64,000 nucleotides of DNA, taken from assembly GCF_016901835.1 (NCBI RefSeq), contig NZ_JACJKX010000001.1, positions 62,001-126,000 on the forward strand. Direction: 5' to 3'. The stretch is from Parasutterella secunda. GTDB taxonomy: Bacteria > Pseudomonadota > Gammaproteobacteria > Burkholderiales > Burkholderiaceae_F. Shown piece by piece: positions 56,078 to 64,000 of the stretch (positions within the stretch are counted from its first letter, which is position 1; each line of letters opens with the position of its first letter). The position numbers were made by a program, and so were the translations under genes. The notes below the pieces were generated by a model. The model had not been told where the DNA came from. It worked only from the letters and a program-made list of their open reading frames with translations, and searched no databases.

Positions 56078-57373
56078 TTACATGTCGATCGCAGACAGAG
56101 GCTTTCTTAACTCAGCGCGAACATTGTCCATGCCGGAATAAAAAGCCTTCATCATAACCAAGCCTAAGAATTTACCGGCATCGGTAACAATGAGATTGTC
56201 GGGATCGGCTGGATTATCTTTGATGGCGCCGGCTAACTTTAATCCGAGCATTTCCTTAAATAAGGCTTTATCCAAGTCCACTCCGTGAACTTCTCGGAAG
56301 TACTTTCTCGATAAGCGAGCGGCAAATAAACCCAACAGCAGTCGATATTGCAAAATCGCGTGTTTGTCGAAGCGCTTTCTTCGCTCTACACCCATCTTGC
56401 CCTGACTGATGCGCTCGTTATAACGACGCAGACTAAACGTATTGACATACAGTGAGTCGCCAAGGAAACTGAAGGCGCCGGATCCGAGTCCGAGGTATTC
56501 ATCATGATCGACGACATACTCATCAAAGCCTTCATCGTGAGAACGTCCGAATGTCCAGGAGGTGAGTTGATTGTAGTTTTTCCCCAACGTATCCAAAATG
56601 ATGCGGTATTGAGCCGCCAGATCAGCCGTAGGGGCAGCAATGGTGTTTCGAACACTGGCTTTAGTTTGCGTGGTGACCATCAACGGATAGGTTGTGATCT
56701 GACGGGGATTTAATTTCATTAATAAATCCACATCCCGCTGCAAAATCTCTTCCGTTTGTCCTCTGAAGCCGAAAATCATGTCGACATTCATGATCGGAAA
56801 GAGTTCCTGAGCGGCTTGGATGCGTTCGAAAATTTGCTCGCCACTACCGAATTTTTCATACCGATCGATCATTTTGAGGATATTGTCATCGAAGCTTTGA
56901 ACGCCGACAGACATACGATCGACCAAGCCTTTGAGGTTACGGAAACTTTCCGTCGCCAAATGAGCGGGATCGGTTTCACATGAGACTTCTTTCATGGAGG
57001 GGAAGAGTTTTCGAGCCAGTTCAATGGTTTTGATCAGCTCGTCTTCCAAAATAGTGGTAGTCCCTCCGCCGATGTACATAGAGGTAAAGTCATAGCCCAT
57101 GTCGCGAGCCATCTGCATTTCTTTGCGCAAATTCACAAAATACTCGCGCGCTTTATATTCTTTGAAGATAAAGCGGTGAAATGTGCAGTACGAGCACAGA
57201 GTATGGCAGAACGGGATGTGTGCGTACATCATGTATTGATGACCGGGTTGAGGCTCCGGATGCCTGTCGAGAATAATGGGTTCGACATTGAGTTCTCGAT
57301 CAATATAGTACTTCATGATGCGATCGGTCAGCCCGATCATCCAATCCGGTAGCAATTTGTTATGTTCAGCCAT
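56078..57373 (-). CDS. HemN/ChuW-like radical SAM protein (coproporphyrinogen III oxidase family)
   Basis: 431 residues from the ATG at 57373 (a TTG three codons upstream is possible). The radical SAM motif CHTLCSYC gives Cys56, Cys60 and Cys63. MYIGGGTTTILEDEL, VSCETDPAHL, DRMSVGVQSFDDNILKMI and VDMIFGFRGQTEEIL are HemN/HemW-superfamily motifs; DEYLGLGSGAFSFL and NTFSLRRY occur in HemN-like relatives. It could be an oxygen-independent coproporphyrinogen III dehydrogenase or a heme-degrading ChuW/HutW-type enzyme. The nearby HutX and flavodoxin genes favour a heme-related role. It follows the acyl-CoA ligase gene by 39 bases. Confidence 0.75.
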   Translation of the reverse strand: MAEHNKLLPDWMIGLTDRIMKYYIDRELNVEPIILDRHPEPQPGHQYMMYAHIPFCHTLCSYCTFHRFIFKEYKAREYFVNLRKEMQMARDMGYDFTSMYIGGGTTTILEDELIKTIELARKLFPSMKEVSCETDPAHLATESFRNLKGLVDRMSVGVQSFDDNILKMIDRYEKFGSGEQIFERIQAAQELFPIMNVDMIFGFRGQTEEILQRDVDLLMKLNPRQITTYPLMVTTQTKASVRNTIAAPTADLAAQYRIILDTLGKNYNQLTSWTFGRSHDEGFDEYVVDHDEYLGLGSGAFSFLGDSLYVNTFSLRRYNERISQGKMGVERRKRFDKHAILQYRLLLGLFAARLSRKYFREVHGVDLDKALFKEMLGLKLAGAIKDNPADPDNLIVTDAGKFLGLVMMKAFYSGMDNVRAELRKPLSAIDM

Positions 57374-57412
57374 AATCTTCAATTCAATCTGTTCGCAGCA
57401 AAAGTTGCTATT

Positions 57413-59254
57413 TTAACGATGACCCGCATAAAGTGCTTGAATCTGCGGAGCAAACTTTTCGTTGAGCGCTTTACGCTTAAGTTTTAGAGTCGGCGTAATC
57501 AGCCCGTTTTCAATCGTCCAGGGTTCAAGCGTCATATGCACATTTCTGGGTAAGGCATATTGAGGGAAATCTTTTACGGCAGTTTTGATTCGCTTTAAAA
57601 CGGCATTGCGCGTCACGGTCGCTAAGAGACTTTCGGGGTCATTAGGATCCAAGTCTAAGGTAGCTGCCAATTTTCTCCATTCCTCTTTATTGAGGACAAC
57701 GATCGTGGAAATAAACGGGCGGTTTTCCCCAATGACATAGGCCTGATCAAAAAGCGGGTCAATTTCTATGGCCAGTTCCAAATCGGCAGGAGGCACTTTT
57801 TCACCGGTGCTCGTAACAATAATTTCTTTAATTCGCCCGACAATTCTCAAAAAGCCCTCGTGGTCAAATTCTCCGACATCTCCTGTTTTGAGCCAGCCGT
57901 CTTCCGTAAAGGCTTCTCGGGTAGCCTGAGGACGATTCCAATAACCTTTCATAACAGAAGGTGACTTCACTTGGATTTCATTATCTTCACCCAAACGCAC
58001 CTCAGTTTCAGGCAACGGTTTGCCGACGGTGTTGGGGTGGTTGTAAGTCAGAGAGTTACCGGCAATGATCGGGCTCGATTCCGTCATGCCGTATCCCTGA
58101 ATAATCGGTAAACCTAAACCACAAAAAGCCTTGGAGACTTTAGCATTAAGCGCCGCTCCGCCACTGATGGCAATACGGAGCTGACCGCCGAATTGATTGA
58201 GCAGCGTTTTGGAGACAAGACGCTCAAGAATAGGCCATACCACAGGGTCAAGCAGTGTTATACCACCTTTTTGTCTGGGCAAACCGTATTTTTCACAAAA
58301 ACGTCTCCAGCCGACCTCAACCGCCCAACCGAATAGGAAGCGGACAAAACCGGACTCTCTTGCAAGTTTTGCCTGCACCTTTGCAAAGATTCTTTCATAA
58401 ATGCGCGGAACGGAAATGATGACGTTGGGTCGGACAATTCTGAAGTCCTCGGCAAGCTGCTGGATGGAGCGGGTATACACAATCGTGCAGCCCATTCCGA
58501 GCGCAAGGTAATAACCTGCCATGCGCTCAAAAGTGTGAGAAACTGGAAGGAAAGACAAAAAGACATCGCTCGGTTTCGGATAAACCGTTTTTAAAGTGTT
58601 TAAAACATTGCTGACAACGTTTTTATGAGTAAGCATCACACCTTTGGGCTTGCCTGTTGTGCCTGAGGTGTAGACGATGGCTGCCAGATCACCTTCACTG
58701 GGTCCCTCCGGCAGCTCGGTAACGCCGTGACCGGTTGCAAGCCAAGATTCAAGGTCCCAATGTTTGACACCGTCCTGACGGGCTTCGGGAGAAGATTCTT
58801 CGGTAAAGATCACATGCCTTAAGTCGGGCATAACGGTGTGCGTGAGGTAGATGGCATCCCATCGGCTTTGACGGTTGGTGACGAGTACACTAGCCTGACT
58901 GTCAGCAATAATGAAAGCGCTGGAACCGGCTGTGTCAATCGCGTGCAACGGAACGGGGACACAGCCGTTAGCTAAAACAGCTTGGTCGCAACAAACTGCA
59001 TCCACTCCGTTTGGCAATAAAATCGCTACGCGGTCTCCATGCTTGAGATTCATCTTGCAGAATGCCCTGCGCCACTGCTGAATCCGTTCATCCAGATCTC
59101 GATATGAAATTCTTTCCCAGGTATTTGATCTTCGGTCAAATTGCCTCAATGCCTCAGTATGCGGGGCAATTTTGGCACGGGCCGGAACAAATTGGTCCAA
59201 TGTTTTTAATTGGCTGAGTGCTTTGAATCGAATTTCTGCAGAATCAATAGCCAC
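57413..59254 (-). CDS. Long-chain acyl-CoA synthetase-like AMP-forming ligase
   Basis: 613 residues, GTG start at 59254 with AGGTG upstream. Adenylate-forming enzyme that would activate a carboxylic acid, probably a long-chain fatty acid, to its CoA thioester. P-loop-like YTSGTTGKPKGVMLTHKN, A5 GYGMTESSP, A7 GWLKTGDVG and A8 GRIKEIIVTSTGEKVPP motifs are intact. No catabolic genes of fatty-acid oxidation adjoin. Its link to the surrounding heme-type genes is unclear; it might be independent, since 89 bases separate it from the ABC permease. Confidence 0.88.
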   Translation of the reverse strand: MAIDSAEIRFKALSQLKTLDQFVPARAKIAPHTEALRQFDRRSNTWERISYRDLDERIQQWRRAFCKMNLKHGDRVAILLPNGVDAVCCDQAVLANGCVPVPLHAIDTAGSSAFIIADSQASVLVTNRQSRWDAIYLTHTVMPDLRHVIFTEESSPEARQDGVKHWDLESWLATGHGVTELPEGPSEGDLAAIVYTSGTTGKPKGVMLTHKNVVSNVLNTLKTVYPKPSDVFLSFLPVSHTFERMAGYYLALGMGCTIVYTRSIQQLAEDFRIVRPNVIISVPRIYERIFAKVQAKLARESGFVRFLFGWAVEVGWRRFCEKYGLPRQKGGITLLDPVVWPILERLVSKTLLNQFGGQLRIAISGGAALNAKVSKAFCGLGLPIIQGYGMTESSPIIAGNSLTYNHPNTVGKPLPETEVRLGEDNEIQVKSPSVMKGYWNRPQATREAFTEDGWLKTGDVGEFDHEGFLRIVGRIKEIIVTSTGEKVPPADLELAIEIDPLFDQAYVIGENRPFISTIVVLNKEEWRKLAATLDLDPNDPESLLATVTRNAVLKRIKTAVKDFPQYALPRNVHMTLEPWTIENGLITPTLKLKRKALNEKFAPQIQALYAGHR

Positions 59255-59343
59255 GGTTCACCTCGGAAAAACAGATAAAAGCTAACAATGCGCCTATTTT
59301 AAGCTCAAAGACCAGTGTTTAGTGCTGTGTTTAGTAATTGCTT

Positions 59344-60129
59344 TTAGTTTTTCGTTTTGTAGCCGATTTTGAGCAACCACACTGAGACAGCAAAAAAAGT
59401 GAGGCAAGTGAGGCTTGCGCAAACGGTTGCTGTCAGAGGCTCGGTTTCAACGTAACCCAGAAATCCCCCGCGGAATCCGTCTATGAGATAGTAAAGAGGA
59501 TTAAATTCAGAGAGCTCGCGCCAAGGTGAGGGTAACATCTCACATGAATAAAAGACACCGGACAGAAAGGTCAAAGGCATGATAAAAAATGTTTGAATGA
59601 CTCCCATCTGTTCATAACGATCAGCCCAAATCGCAGTGATCAGCCCGAGTGCTCCCATAATGAATGCCCCTAAGGCAGCAAATACAAACACCCAAAAATA
59701 GGAACTGGCAGCAGGTGCTATCCAGATAGCAGTTGCAATCCAGACACAAGCTCCGACAATTAATCCTCTTAAAACGGATGACAGGATATAAGCTGCGGCA
59801 ATTGATACATGATTGAGCGGTGTGACAAGTAAGAATGTCAGCGTGCCGGATATTTTTGATTGAACAAAAGAAGAAGAGCTGTTTGCAAAAGCATTTTGTA
59901 AAACAGCCATCATCACCAGACCGGGTACGAGAAACTCCAGATAAGGAGTTTGGGATTGCGTACTGACCCGATCCTGCAGAGCGGTTCCAAAAACTATCAG
60001 ATACAGTAAAGATGATAGAACCGGAGCAGCAATGGTATGAAACGCGACTTTTCTGAAACGAATGATTTCCTTTTTCAGTAACGTCAGAAAAGCATTTTTT
60101 ACACAAAAAATTTGAGCTGAATGTGTCAT
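59344..60129 (-). CDS. ABC-2 type exporter permease
   Basis: 261 residues with six membrane segments, ABC-2 family (YadH/NodJ-like). It contains MPLTFLSGVFYSCEMLPSPWRELSEFNPLYYLIDGFRGGFLGY (in part), the C-terminal NPLYYLIDGFR motif typical of this family, and the basic N-terminal KKEIIRFRK helix. It pairs with the ATPase gene 8 bases upstream to form an exporter. The cargo is unknown; drug, lipid or heme-precursor export are all possible. Confidence 0.85.
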   Translation of the reverse strand: MTHSAQIFCVKNAFLTLLKKEIIRFRKVAFHTIAAPVLSSLLYLIVFGTALQDRVSTQSQTPYLEFLVPGLVMMAVLQNAFANSSSSFVQSKISGTLTFLLVTPLNHVSIAAAYILSSVLRGLIVGACVWIATAIWIAPAASSYFWVFVFAALGAFIMGALGLITAIWADRYEQMGVIQTFFIMPLTFLSGVFYSCEMLPSPWRELSEFNPLYYLIDGFRGGFLGYVETEPLTATVCASLTCLTFFAVSVWLLKIGYKTKN

Positions 60130-60137
60130 GTTCGGAT

Positions 60138-61040
60138 TTATTGTTGCGTTACCTTAATAAAAAGATCTTCCAACGTCGCTCTGGATGTCTGCAGATTCTC
60201 AACAATACAGTGATTTGCCGACAGTGTATTGAGGATATAGGTAAGATCCTGAGCGTTAAAGAATCCTAAAACGTAATGTTGAGCTTCAAGCCGCAGTACT
60301 CTGCTTTGAAGATTCGCCGGGAAATTTCCCCTGATCAGTCTGAATCGGACGGTATTTTGTTCGATTGCATTGAGTAACTCATCGGTAGTACCGGCAGTGA
60401 CTATTTCACCGTGGTTGATAATGGCAATTTCAGAGCAGAGATTTTGAGCCTCTTCCAAGTAATGAGTCGTTAAAACAATCGTATGACCTTTTTGATGCAG
60501 TTTTTCAATAAATTGCCAAAGCTGGTTGCGCAGTTGAACGTCCACGCCGGCGGTCGGTTCGTCGAGCACGATTAAAGGCGGTTTATGTACGAGAGCCAAG
60601 GCAACCATAACCCGTCTTTTCATGCCGCCCGACAGTAATCGGCATGGAGTCTGTATTTTTTCAGTCAGACCGAGGTTTTCTAAAATTTCTTCTATCCAGT
60701 CATCGTTATTTTTCAATCCGTAGTAGCCGCTTTGAAAGGAAAGCATTTCATAGACAGATAAAAAGGGATCGCAGAGGATTTCCTGGGCGACTACACCGAT
60801 ATTCATCAAAGCAAGTGTTTTGTTTTTTTCGATATCAAATCCGGCGATTCGAATTTGGCCTCGGGTGGGTTTAACCAGTCCGACCAATGAATTGATCAAA
60901 GTGGATTTTCCTGCGCCGTTGGGACCTAAGAGACCGAAAAAACTTCCTTCAGTGATTTGAAGATTAATGCCTTTAAGCGCTTCAAATCCGTTTGAATAAG
61001 TTTTATGTAAGTTATGAATATCAAGAATCGGAGAACTCAT
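60138..61040 (-). CDS. ABC exporter ATP-binding protein
   Basis: 300 residues. Walker A GPNGAGKST, Q-loop VAQEILCDPFLS, signature LLSGGMKRRVMVALAL, Walker B LIVLDEPTAGVD and switch H in LTTHYLEEA are all intact. The GVDVQLRNQLWQFIEKL tail is typical of the YadG/NodI/drug-exporter group. It lies 5 bases after tonB and 8 bases before the permease gene, so it is part of the same transcript as the Ton genes. Confidence 0.88.
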   Translation of the reverse strand: MSSPILDIHNLHKTYSNGFEALKGINLQITEGSFFGLLGPNGAGKSTLINSLVGLVKPTRGQIRIAGFDIEKNKTLALMNIGVVAQEILCDPFLSVYEMLSFQSGYYGLKNNDDWIEEILENLGLTEKIQTPCRLLSGGMKRRVMVALALVHKPPLIVLDEPTAGVDVQLRNQLWQFIEKLHQKGHTIVLTTHYLEEAQNLCSEIAIINHGEIVTAGTTDELLNAIEQNTVRFRLIRGNFPANLQSRVLRLEAQHYVLGFFNAQDLTYILNTLSANHCIVENLQTSRATLEDLFIKVTQQ

Positions 61041-61045
61041 AGTAA

Positions 61046-61771
61046 TCAGTCAATTTCGTAGCGAACCGGAATTTCTAAAGTGGCTGCCTTGCTAACTTGT
61101 GTTTTTAATCCTTTTAAGTGCTGAGCTGCTGAAAGAGTGGCCCGTCTGAATAGGGCATTGCCGCCTTCCTGAAGACGATAGTCTGTTACAGCGCCTGAAG
61201 CGTCAATGGAGACAATCAAAATTGTCTGTCCTTCAAGACCAATGTCACGTGCGCGTTTGGGGTAACGTTTGTTTTGCTCAATGACCTGAACAATCTGCAT
61301 CAGTGCATTAGACATTTCGTTATTGGTTTGACCGCTGCCGTTGCTGCTTGCAGCCCGTTTGGAACTGCCTACGCTCTTTGTAACGTTTTTGCGCGGTCTT
61401 TCAATTGTTTTCTTTTTTTCTTTCGGCGGCTCTTTTGGTTTTACTTCGACAGGTTTGGGTTCCTCTTTAACTTTTTCTATGATCGGCTGAGGCTCTTCAA
61501 GATGGATTTTCCACGAGCTGGCGGGAACTGTCATGATGACCCAGCGAGGTTCCTTCTTCAAAGGTATTGCCATAGAATCGACCGGTTTAATCGGTTCTTG
61601 TTGGATGCTTGCTTTTTGCGGCATTGCCAGCGGATCGGAAAACTGTAAAAAAGCGACAGCCAGTAAAGTCATTGAAACGACACTGGTAAACAGTTTTGCA
61701 GTAAAACTCGCCTGACGTTCATCAGGTCCCTGTTGCATCGTGTTGTAGGCAATATGTTTGACGGGTTTCAT
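61046..61771 (-). CDS. tonB: TonB energy transducer
   Basis: 241 residues. One N-terminal membrane helix (about 27-44), a Pro/Lys/Glu-rich periplasmic spacer (about 70-135, repeated EEPKPVEVKPKEPPKEKKK), and a C-terminal TonB domain (about 155-241: KRYPKRARDIGLEGQTILIVSIDASG and the tail ATLEIPVRYEID). It couples the proton-motive force to outer-membrane receptors. The gene overlaps exbD by four bases. No TonB-dependent receptor is in the window. Confidence 0.92.
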   Translation of the reverse strand: MKPVKHIAYNTMQQGPDERQASFTAKLFTSVVSMTLLAVAFLQFSDPLAMPQKASIQQEPIKPVDSMAIPLKKEPRWVIMTVPASSWKIHLEEPQPIIEKVKEEPKPVEVKPKEPPKEKKKTIERPRKNVTKSVGSSKRAASSNGSGQTNNEMSNALMQIVQVIEQNKRYPKRARDIGLEGQTILIVSIDASGAVTDYRLQEGGNALFRRATLSAAQHLKGLKTQVSKAATLEIPVRYEID

Positions 61772-62172
61772 TGTTTAGCCTGTGTGCTGATGACAAATCG
61801 CCCTTCATTTTTTTTCTTGGCTAAGTCCACAAGCGGAACAAAAGAATCAAAAGAGGCTTTCCCATCCATGTGGATATTGAGAATAGCGTTCGATGTGGCA
61901 GCAAGGGCACCCTCGACCTGCGCTAAAGTCACCGGTTGGTTATTCATCCAATACGAGCCGTCCGAGCGGACGTTGACACTCACTTGTCTGTCGGCGCGCT
62001 TTAGCTCTGCTGTTTCACTTTCAGGCAGGATGATTTCTAAGACAGGTTTAGAAAAACTCATCGTGACCACGAAGAAAATAATGAGCATAAACAGACAGTC
62101 GATGAGGGGAGTCAGGTCAATTTGCGGATCATCATCAATGGGCGAGAGGCCCGGTGGAATAAAAATGCTCAT
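61768..62172 (-). CDS. exbD: ExbD biopolymer transport protein
   Basis: 134 residues. A short cytosolic N-terminus, a membrane helix with the proton-carrying Asp in DLTPLIDCLFMLIIFFVVTM, and a periplasmic domain. Forms the proton channel with ExbB. ATGA overlaps with exbB upstream and tonB downstream. Confidence 0.92.
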   Translation of the reverse strand: MSIFIPPGLSPIDDDPQIDLTPLIDCLFMLIIFFVVTMSFSKPVLEIILPESETAELKRADRQVSVNVRSDGSYWMNNQPVTLAQVEGALAATSNAILNIHMDGKASFDSFVPLVDLAKKKNEGRFVISTQAKQ

Positions 62173-62816
62173 TTTCCTTCCTCTTCATCATTGACAGCAT
62201 TGGAATTATTTTTATTACGAATGCGGTTCATAATTTCGAGCGCACGATAACTGTGTTCAACCGCCTCAATATGAAACCCTCTGAATTTGAGCATTAAACC
62301 GTAGTAGACCATTAAAACGGGAATGGCAATACAAAGACCCATAACTGTTGTAATAAGTGCCTGCCAAATACCTGCAGCCAATAATTCCGTGGAGGGAATC
62401 TCAGTGAAAGACAGTGTTTTGAAAACTTCTACCATACCGAATACAGTACCGAGAAGCCCCAATAAAGGAGAGATGACACTGATTAGCTTGAGCCATACAA
62501 GACCGTTACTGACCCTTTTGAAATTTCGGTGAAAAAGGTAGGCCACCTCCGCCCGGATATCATCGGAGTGAGAACCGTGAGTTGCGACAATATCGTAAAT
62601 GATCCGAATTAACGGATTGGCAGTATTGGGATCAATATTTCGCAGACAGCGATCTCTGCCGCTTTCCAAGTCAAGGAAGTCTCGACGGAAATTTTTCCAT
62701 ACTCGATTTAAATAAGCGATGAGCCAAACAGAAACGTACAGGGCGTAAAGTGCAACAAAAATCAACGCGACACCCGCCGGACCGATTAATGTGTACAAAG
62801 ACTCTAAATTTTCCAT
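62169..62816 (-). CDS. exbB: ExbB (MotA/TolQ/ExbB proton channel) protein
   Basis: 215 residues with three membrane segments (about 13-35, 110-135 and 150-175). The channel motif LISPLLGLLGTVFGMVEVF and the WQALITTVMGLCIAIP helix are typical. Channel partner of ExbD that drives TonB. Four-base overlap with exbD; 11 bases after the flavodoxin gene. Confidence 0.92.
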   Translation of the reverse strand: MENLESLYTLIGPAGVALIFVALYALYVSVWLIAYLNRVWKNFRRDFLDLESGRDRCLRNIDPNTANPLIRIIYDIVATHGSHSDDIRAEVAYLFHRNFKRVSNGLVWLKLISVISPLLGLLGTVFGMVEVFKTLSFTEIPSTELLAAGIWQALITTVMGLCIAIPVLMVYYGLMLKFRGFHIEAVEHSYRALEIMNRIRNKNNSNAVNDEEEGK

Positions 62817-62827
62817 GACTTCAATCC

Positions 62828-63337
62828 TCAGGCTAAAAGCTCTCGGAAAGCTTCAGCAGCAGCCCTGTAGTCTTGCTCATTGGGGTGTTTTGCTGCTTCT
62901 TGCCGACGGGCAACGGATTCGGGAGTTTCCTTGTAACCCGGCATTTTTTTCATTTGCTCAATTAAAACCGGATTGATTTTGCCCTGACAGAGGAATGTGG
63001 CTTCTAGACGATTACCACGCTCTGAGCCGACAACTGCATCGCACTGACGTTTGAACCAATCTTTGGCACGTTCGCTTTGAGGGTTGCCGCCCATGGTGGC
63101 AAAAATCCCAAGAGATTTATTGCGAATATAAGGGACTAATTGAGCCAGATCGGGCGGCAGTCCCCCTTTGTCACACCAAAAACCGACGATTACTTCATTG
63201 TGTTGATCAAGAAGTTCTGTACATTTGAGCACATCTGTGGTGCGTTTAAGAGAAGTTGTCGGATAAACCCGATTGAGTGCCTCTCCGACTTTCCATGTGT
63301 TTCCCGTAATGGAGCTAATAATGATCAAAGCAGACAT
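62828..63337 (-). CDS. Flavodoxin-family protein
   Basis: 169 residues from the ATG at 63337; the ATG three codons earlier is directly adjacent to AAAAGG, too close to serve, whereas this one is nine bases away. The FMN phosphate loop is SSITGNTWKVGEAL near residues 8-21, a good flavodoxin P-loop. GFWCDKGGLPPDLAQLV and FATMGGNPQSERAKDWF are typical of the flavodoxin-like proteins encoded with heme-utilisation genes. It may deliver electrons to the radical SAM enzyme in the same locus. The function is inferred. Confidence 0.8.
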   Translation of the reverse strand: MSALIIISSITGNTWKVGEALNRVYPTTSLKRTTDVLKCTELLDQHNEVIVGFWCDKGGLPPDLAQLVPYIRNKSLGIFATMGGNPQSERAKDWFKRQCDAVVGSERGNRLEATFLCQGKINPVLIEQMKKMPGYKETPESVARRQEAAKHPNEQDYRAAAEAFRELLA

Positions 63338-63353
63338 ACATGACATCCTTTTA

Positions 63354-63851
63354 TCAGCAAAATTGAGCTTTTGCTTTCATGAAACCTTCTTTAACCGATT
63401 CGATGAGCTGATGATTTTCCCGTCCGACATAGACGCTGAAGTGAAGTTTTTTATCTTTCCCGAAAAAAGCGACGTAATGAGATTCACGTCCCATAAACGG
63501 CATGGAAATAAAAGCAATGGTTTCTAAAGAGTCGGCATTAAGGTGACCGCCGATTACGGCGTCTTTAGACAAAATGTTGTAGTAGCCCATGCCGCGTTTG
63601 CCGGCGCTGAGTTTGGACTGAATTTCAAAGACATGTCCTTCATGAATGATAAACAGAGTCACTTTTTCCCATTGACTCATTTGTGCCCATAAAACATCGA
63701 AAGACGAGATATCTTTGATAAAGGAGCAGATCTCACTTGGCAGAGCTTGAGCGGCTTCTAAATCCGTGCAGCCAAGTTCCTTGGCAATTAATCCTAAGGT
63801 GACGGGCTTTTTAGCATTCATCAGTTCTTGAATTTTTTCTTTTTTATCCAT
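63354..63851 (-). CDS. hutX: HutX/ChuX-like cytosolic heme-utilisation protein
   Basis: 165 residues, usual length for HutX. It begins with a DUF-like helical segment (QELMNAKKPVTLGLIAKELGCTDLEAAQALPSEI in part) and has FDVLWAQMSQWEKVTLFIIHEGHVFEIQSKLSAGKRGMGYYNI (in part) in the middle, the HutX/HuvX family core. Such proteins carry heme in the cytosol and pass it to a degrading enzyme. ATG at 63851. It lies between an ABC ATPase gene and the flavodoxin gene, the expected heme-locus order. Confidence 0.88.
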   Translation of the reverse strand: MDKKEKIQELMNAKKPVTLGLIAKELGCTDLEAAQALPSEICSFIKDISSFDVLWAQMSQWEKVTLFIIHEGHVFEIQSKLSAGKRGMGYYNILSKDAVIGGHLNADSLETIAFISMPFMGRESHYVAFFGKDKKLHFSVYVGRENHQLIESVKEGFMKAKAQFC

Positions 63852-63853
63852 TT

Positions 63854-64000
63854 TTATTCTCCGTAATGTGAAAAATCTTTTCTTTTAAGTGAATTCATTC
63901 TTAAAGCTTGATCTGCACACAAAGCAAGAAGCTCTAAGTCGTGAGTAATCAGTAAAACAGCCTTACCTCGATCGGCTTGTTCCTGCAAAGCTTGGGCAAC
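63854..64000 (-). CDS. ABC transporter ATP-binding protein (C-terminal fragment)
   Basis: The last 48 codons plus TAA of a gene that runs off the right edge. The switch motif LLITHDLELLALCADQALRMN is the conserved His region of an ABC ATPase. It stops three bases before the hutX start codon. In this context it is probably the ATPase of a heme or metal importer, perhaps HmuV-like or ECF-like, but only the C-terminus is visible. Confidence 0.7.
   Translation of the reverse strand, partial: VAQALQEQADRGKAVLLITHDLELLALCADQALRMNSLKRKDFSHYGE

Overview
The window looks like ordinary chromosome of a low-oxygen-adapted betaproteobacterium, most likely Burkholderiales and Sutterellaceae-like. The clues are the conserved order fmt-rsmB-DUF4390-ntrY-ntrX-trkA-trkH, the birA-coaX-SPOR trio, dprA next to a topB-type topoisomerase, a menaquinone-type prenyltransferase and a respiratory [FeFe] hydrogenase. 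The taxonomic call is inference from protein character and gene order, without a database search. I saw no rRNA, tRNA, insertion sequence, prophage or CRISPR array.

Region 1 (1-5660) is the replication start region: the end of dnaA, dnaN (preceded by a possible 11-codon leader ORF), gyrB with a strong terminator, a cytosolic 5'-nucleotidase, and then about 0.6 kb of AT-rich non-coding DNA with several perfect DnaA boxes, a good candidate oriC. Region 2 (5660-17000) holds a BON-domain lipoprotein, a sulfonate/nitrate-type ABC importer, menA, DUF493, a DacA/PBP5 homologue that has lost all three catalytic motifs, birA-coaX-SPOR protein, a HIT protein, an M20 dipeptidase and rlpA. Region 3 (17000-25100) holds gatCAB, pyrE, exonuclease III, rsuA, ampG and two small conserved proteins. 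Region 4 (25080-40100) holds the Trk potassium system, an NtrY/NtrX-like two-component pair, rsmB, fmt, def, a degenerate DprA, topB and a CorC-type membrane protein. Region 5 (40300-51000) holds a general amino-acid ABC importer without its ATPase gene, tex, an apparently well-expressed M20 peptidase, a RutG-like permease and prfC.

Region 6 (51000-64000, all on the minus strand) is the most distinctive. Genes hydA-hydB-cytochrome b-hydF-hydE encode an exported, Tat-dependent [FeFe] hydrogenase that should feed electrons from H2 into the quinone pool, with two of its three maturases; hydG is not present. Upstream lies a probable heme-acquisition locus: an ABC ATPase (cut by the window end), HutX, a flavodoxin, ExbB-ExbD-TonB, an ABC-2 exporter pair, an acyl-CoA ligase and a HemN/ChuW-like radical SAM enzyme. 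Flavodoxin plus radical SAM enzyme plus heme carrier suggests anaerobic heme use, which would supply iron to the iron-rich hydrogenase and cytochrome. That link is a hypothesis.

A recurring theme is conserved housekeeping loci whose protein has kept its fold but lost hallmark residues (DacA, DprA, partly MenA). Intra-operon hairpins appear to tune subunit ratios in the aap and hyd operons.
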